From assembly GCA_964017195.1 (NCBI GenBank), contig OZ024890.1:50957593-51021592 (forward strand): a DNA stretch of 64,000 nt. Reading direction: 5' to 3'. This document shows positions 61,352-64,000 of this stretch, in pieces; within the stretch, counting starts at the first letter, position 1; each line of letters starts with the position of its first letter. The translations under genes and the position numbers were made by a program. The notes beneath the pieces are model-generated. The model was not told the origin of the DNA. It worked only from the letters and a program-made list of their open reading frames with translations, and did no database searches. The DNA comes from Siderastrea radians. Lineage: Eukaryota; Cnidaria; Anthozoa; Scleractinia; Rhizangiidae.

Positions 61352-63045
61352 TCATGCATGTTCGAGCCAACAATTGCTTGCATGTTAACAGTTCCTTTTG
61401 TTTGCTCTTCGTAGAACGTTTCTTATTGTTCCTGAACAGCATTTTTGAAGCAAGTTGCGCCAGAGTCACTAGGATCGTTTTCTAGTGCTTATTACCGACG
61501 CAAAAATAATGTTTTAACGTCCAAAAGGAACTAAATGAACTAAATGGATGCTACGATCGGTGCCATTCTTAATTAAATTTCCATCTCAATCAGGCGCATA
61601 TGTTTTCTTTGTCCTGAGTTATAACTTTTGTTGTATTTTATTGGGACATATTTGCTATATTGCAACAAAATATTTAAAGTCCACTCGCTCGATATGTAAA
61701 GGTTATCTGATGGTGGTGCAAAGAGTACTGGAAATACAATTTTTACATTTTTTTTGTCGAAATTTTGGGCACAGAATACAACCATCGGATTGACTTTCAT
61801 CCGCCAACGGTAGTGAAATTATTCCCCGAGTGTATTGGAGTTTGCAGCCCCCTCCGGCTTACAACTCGCAATGGCTAATCCCTGTTGCTGGGTTGGAAAG
61901 AGATTAATCCTTGGTAGAACTGTTGTTGAAATTATCGCCTGTTTTTCTCTTACGCTCTATTTAAGCAAGTTTTAAATTATTTTAAGGAGGTTCAAACAGT
62001 TTTCGCAGAAATGGCAAATGCTTTCTCTTTCTATAATTTTTTGAACATCAACCAGAAATTTTGTTGCAGATGCCAGATAATTTTAACAAGCTGAGGATCT
62101 CCCATTTGATCCTCGACTTCAACTTTAACTAAACCTTTGTGCACTATCTGTAATCTTTGGGGATTATTAATGTAAAAGGCACTCTAAATTTGGTAATACC
62201 GACGTCTGTCGTTTCGACATTGCCTCATTAATTATCGAAGAAGCTAGTTTTCTTTGGCTACTTTCTTAGGAAAACATACGGCATACAAAATAAATGGTCG
62301 GCTCGAAACTACCTGAGCGAGGTTTCGTAGCTGTCAGAAAAAAAGTTGAATCCCTTATAAGAATGTCGATGAAATATAAGGAAACATACCTTTAAGAGAA
62401 ATGGAAAACGTTTCTGTAGCTTCAAACCAGCTATAGCCTATAGTACCTAACACCACTTTCAGCCAAAACGAAATATACTATAGTTAAACGGTACAGCTGG
62501 TTTCACTGATAACTAAAGGATACACCTGTCCTCTATTGTGGGAAAACGTGTCGCTTTATTTGCTTTTTTTTAATATTGCTTTTAAGCTGTCTAGACTTAC
62601 TGCAAATTTGCATGAGTTTTCTTTCTGTTGAACAACGTTTCAGTCAGGGAACTAGACATGGCTTAGTGGGAAGTCTTGAGCTTAATATATTACCGCCCAG
62701 TACTTAAAATAATTTCAATAGATTTGGTTTCTTAAGCCACTTGCACCTAGTTTTCGCACACGCTCCTCGTTTTTTTTTCTCCAAATTCAAGACACATTTT
62801 ACACTTTTCTGGCCATGCATGTTCGAGCCAACAAGCTCTTGTATTTAAACAGTTCCTTTTGTTTGCTCTTCGTAGAAAATTTCTAATTGTTCCTGAGCCG
62901 CCAGAGTCACTAGGATTGTTTTCTAGTGCTTATTACTAACGCAACAATAATGTTGTAACGTCCCAGAGGAACTAACTGAACTAATTGAATGGTTAAAACG
63001 CCAGATCGGTGTCATTCTTAATAAAAGTTGCAACTCAAGGTACAT

Positions 63046-64000
63046 TTGAAACAGGCATGGTATGGGTTCTCCACTGTTTGTTTGCCATTGAATTGCCTGA
63101 TCTGTTGAATTGTCACCGTGGAATGAGTTTTAAAAGAGATATTGGCAAGTATCGGCAACACTATTGCCCTTCCTTTACGAAAACTGTGCATCACTAAACT
63201 TATAAACTCGCATAAGTTGTCAAAGCCAGACTGCAGAAGCTGGAGACAAAGGAGTAGTGATAATAAAGCATTCGAAAAAAAAATTCACAAAGCAATCACC
63301 ACTGAACTGTGAACAGTAACCAACACGACGTAAAAATTGCAGGATACTGTCGAGCTAAGGCCTGAATACCAACATTATACATCTGGTAAAAGTAATTAAA
63401 AAAACCTAACTAACACGAAACTAAGAGCAGAAAAAACATAATCAATTGCCACAAGCACATTATTCAGGGGACTTGCATTTAAGTGCTGCAGCCCTCCATC
63501 TACCTATAGGTGTTACCAATGAAAAGTGGACGATTTTTCTCCCATTCTCTTTAGAAATGACCACTCGTTAGTAACTTATTAAACTTAAAGAAGGCTTGCT
63601 GTTTCTCCCGCTTGGCCTCCTTCAGTGTTTACTGAATTCTCTTCAAATTCTTCATTGGGATAGTCATGGAAAAGGCCATTGCTGTACCATCTACGCCAAT
63701 TCCTGAGCGGGTCTCCGACGATCCTAGCTCATTATAGTAAATTAAACCTATATGGACCCACACATAGAATGTTTGATCGATTTAAATGGCACCTAATTTC
63801 CTATGACAGTACTGCGCAAACGTAAGTGCAACGCATACGTTACAGTAGCTTCTTATTTTTCAAACCAACAAATTAAACAACACTGAGCCCTTAGGAAAAT
63901 TAAAATCCAAAATAACTGGCGACAATTTCGGGCTAAGGTGAGAGACCCGGTCAGGAAACAGCGCACCACTCATCCGAGAACGGAACTTCTGCAGATGACT
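63046..64000. other. No supported gene
   Basis: One 62-codon plus ORF (63009-63197) without motifs. Nothing recognised to the end of the window. Confidence 0.4.

Larger units (their letters stand above)
58135..63045. repeat. Tandem array of about 845-bp units (3 copies plus a partial)
   Basis: Copy 1: 58135-58977. Copy 2: 60703-61547. Copy 3: 61548-62997, enlarged by about 640 bp at 62069-62705. A short start of a fourth follows. Shared words include ATAACTTTTGTTGTATTTTA, GAGATTAATCCTTGGTAGAA and CAATAGATTTGGTTTCTTAA. Copies 1 and 2 are separated by the P-like element at 58985-60702. Confidence 0.85.

Noticed and set aside
58709..61485. Conserved 67-codon plus-strand ORF in two array copies (MVSHTLLHTFLF...)
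   Set aside because: Conservation reflects array duplication. The minus strand of the same DNA shows synonymous-only change and an AATAAA, so I prefer the minus-strand reading.

Overview
The window is animal nuclear DNA, most likely from an anthozoan cnidarian (stony coral or sea anemone). The evidence is spliced genes with GT/AG introns, class C and class A 7TM receptor sequences, several kinds of LINE, a Penelope-like element, many short inverted-repeat elements, long microsatellites, AT-rich intergenic DNA and a 200-N scaffold gap (47049-47248). I see no bacterial-style operons. All exon joins, repeat ends and target-site duplications were read by eye; no search was run.

Layout. 1-470: fold-back and minisatellite next to a Penelope terminal-repeat fragment. 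2394-4240 (-): rhodopsin-class GPCR pseudogene with frameshifts and an inserted 0.9-kb inverted-repeat element. 6.1-10.6 kb: inverted repeats, a TTAA-flanked MITE and a 2.47-kb P-element-like transposon with long terminal inverted repeats. 11532-36290 (-): one GABA-B-type metabotropic receptor gene, 14 coding exons, 796 aa after manual splicing. It is the only gene here that looks intact. Its introns hold a TTAA MITE, a 5'-truncated LINE with a 15-bp target duplication, a broken and inverted second LINE, a CR1-like fragment, a SINE-like repeat, a 3-kb fold-back element and many microsatellites.

37.6-48.6 kb: two related inverted-repeat elements of about 5.5 kb lie end to end. Each is bounded by (AG)n runs and starts with an array of about ten copies of a 16-bp motif (GGGMACTTWNGTMACG). 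The first carries a decayed tyrosine recombinase with Myb/SANT-like segments at its C-terminus. This is the strongest candidate for an undescribed system: a tyrosine-recombinase transposon that uses AG microsatellites as its target.

50.4-57.2 kb: a protein-kinase pseudogene, a coiled-coil ORF, the GIY-YIG end of a Penelope-like element, a chromodomain ORF, and two more Penelope terminal repeats. All Penelope terminal repeats carry a hammerhead-ribozyme-like core. 58.1-63.0 kb: tandem repeats of about 845 bp whose minus strand holds a conserved six-cysteine peptide exon and an AATAAA signal. One repeat is split by a second P-like element, and the neighbouring repeat copy preserves the empty site.

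The window therefore holds one working receptor gene, remnants of a GPCR and a kinase, a possible small secreted-peptide family, and a dense layer of mobile DNA, several of whose families share CRE-like and YY1-like motifs.
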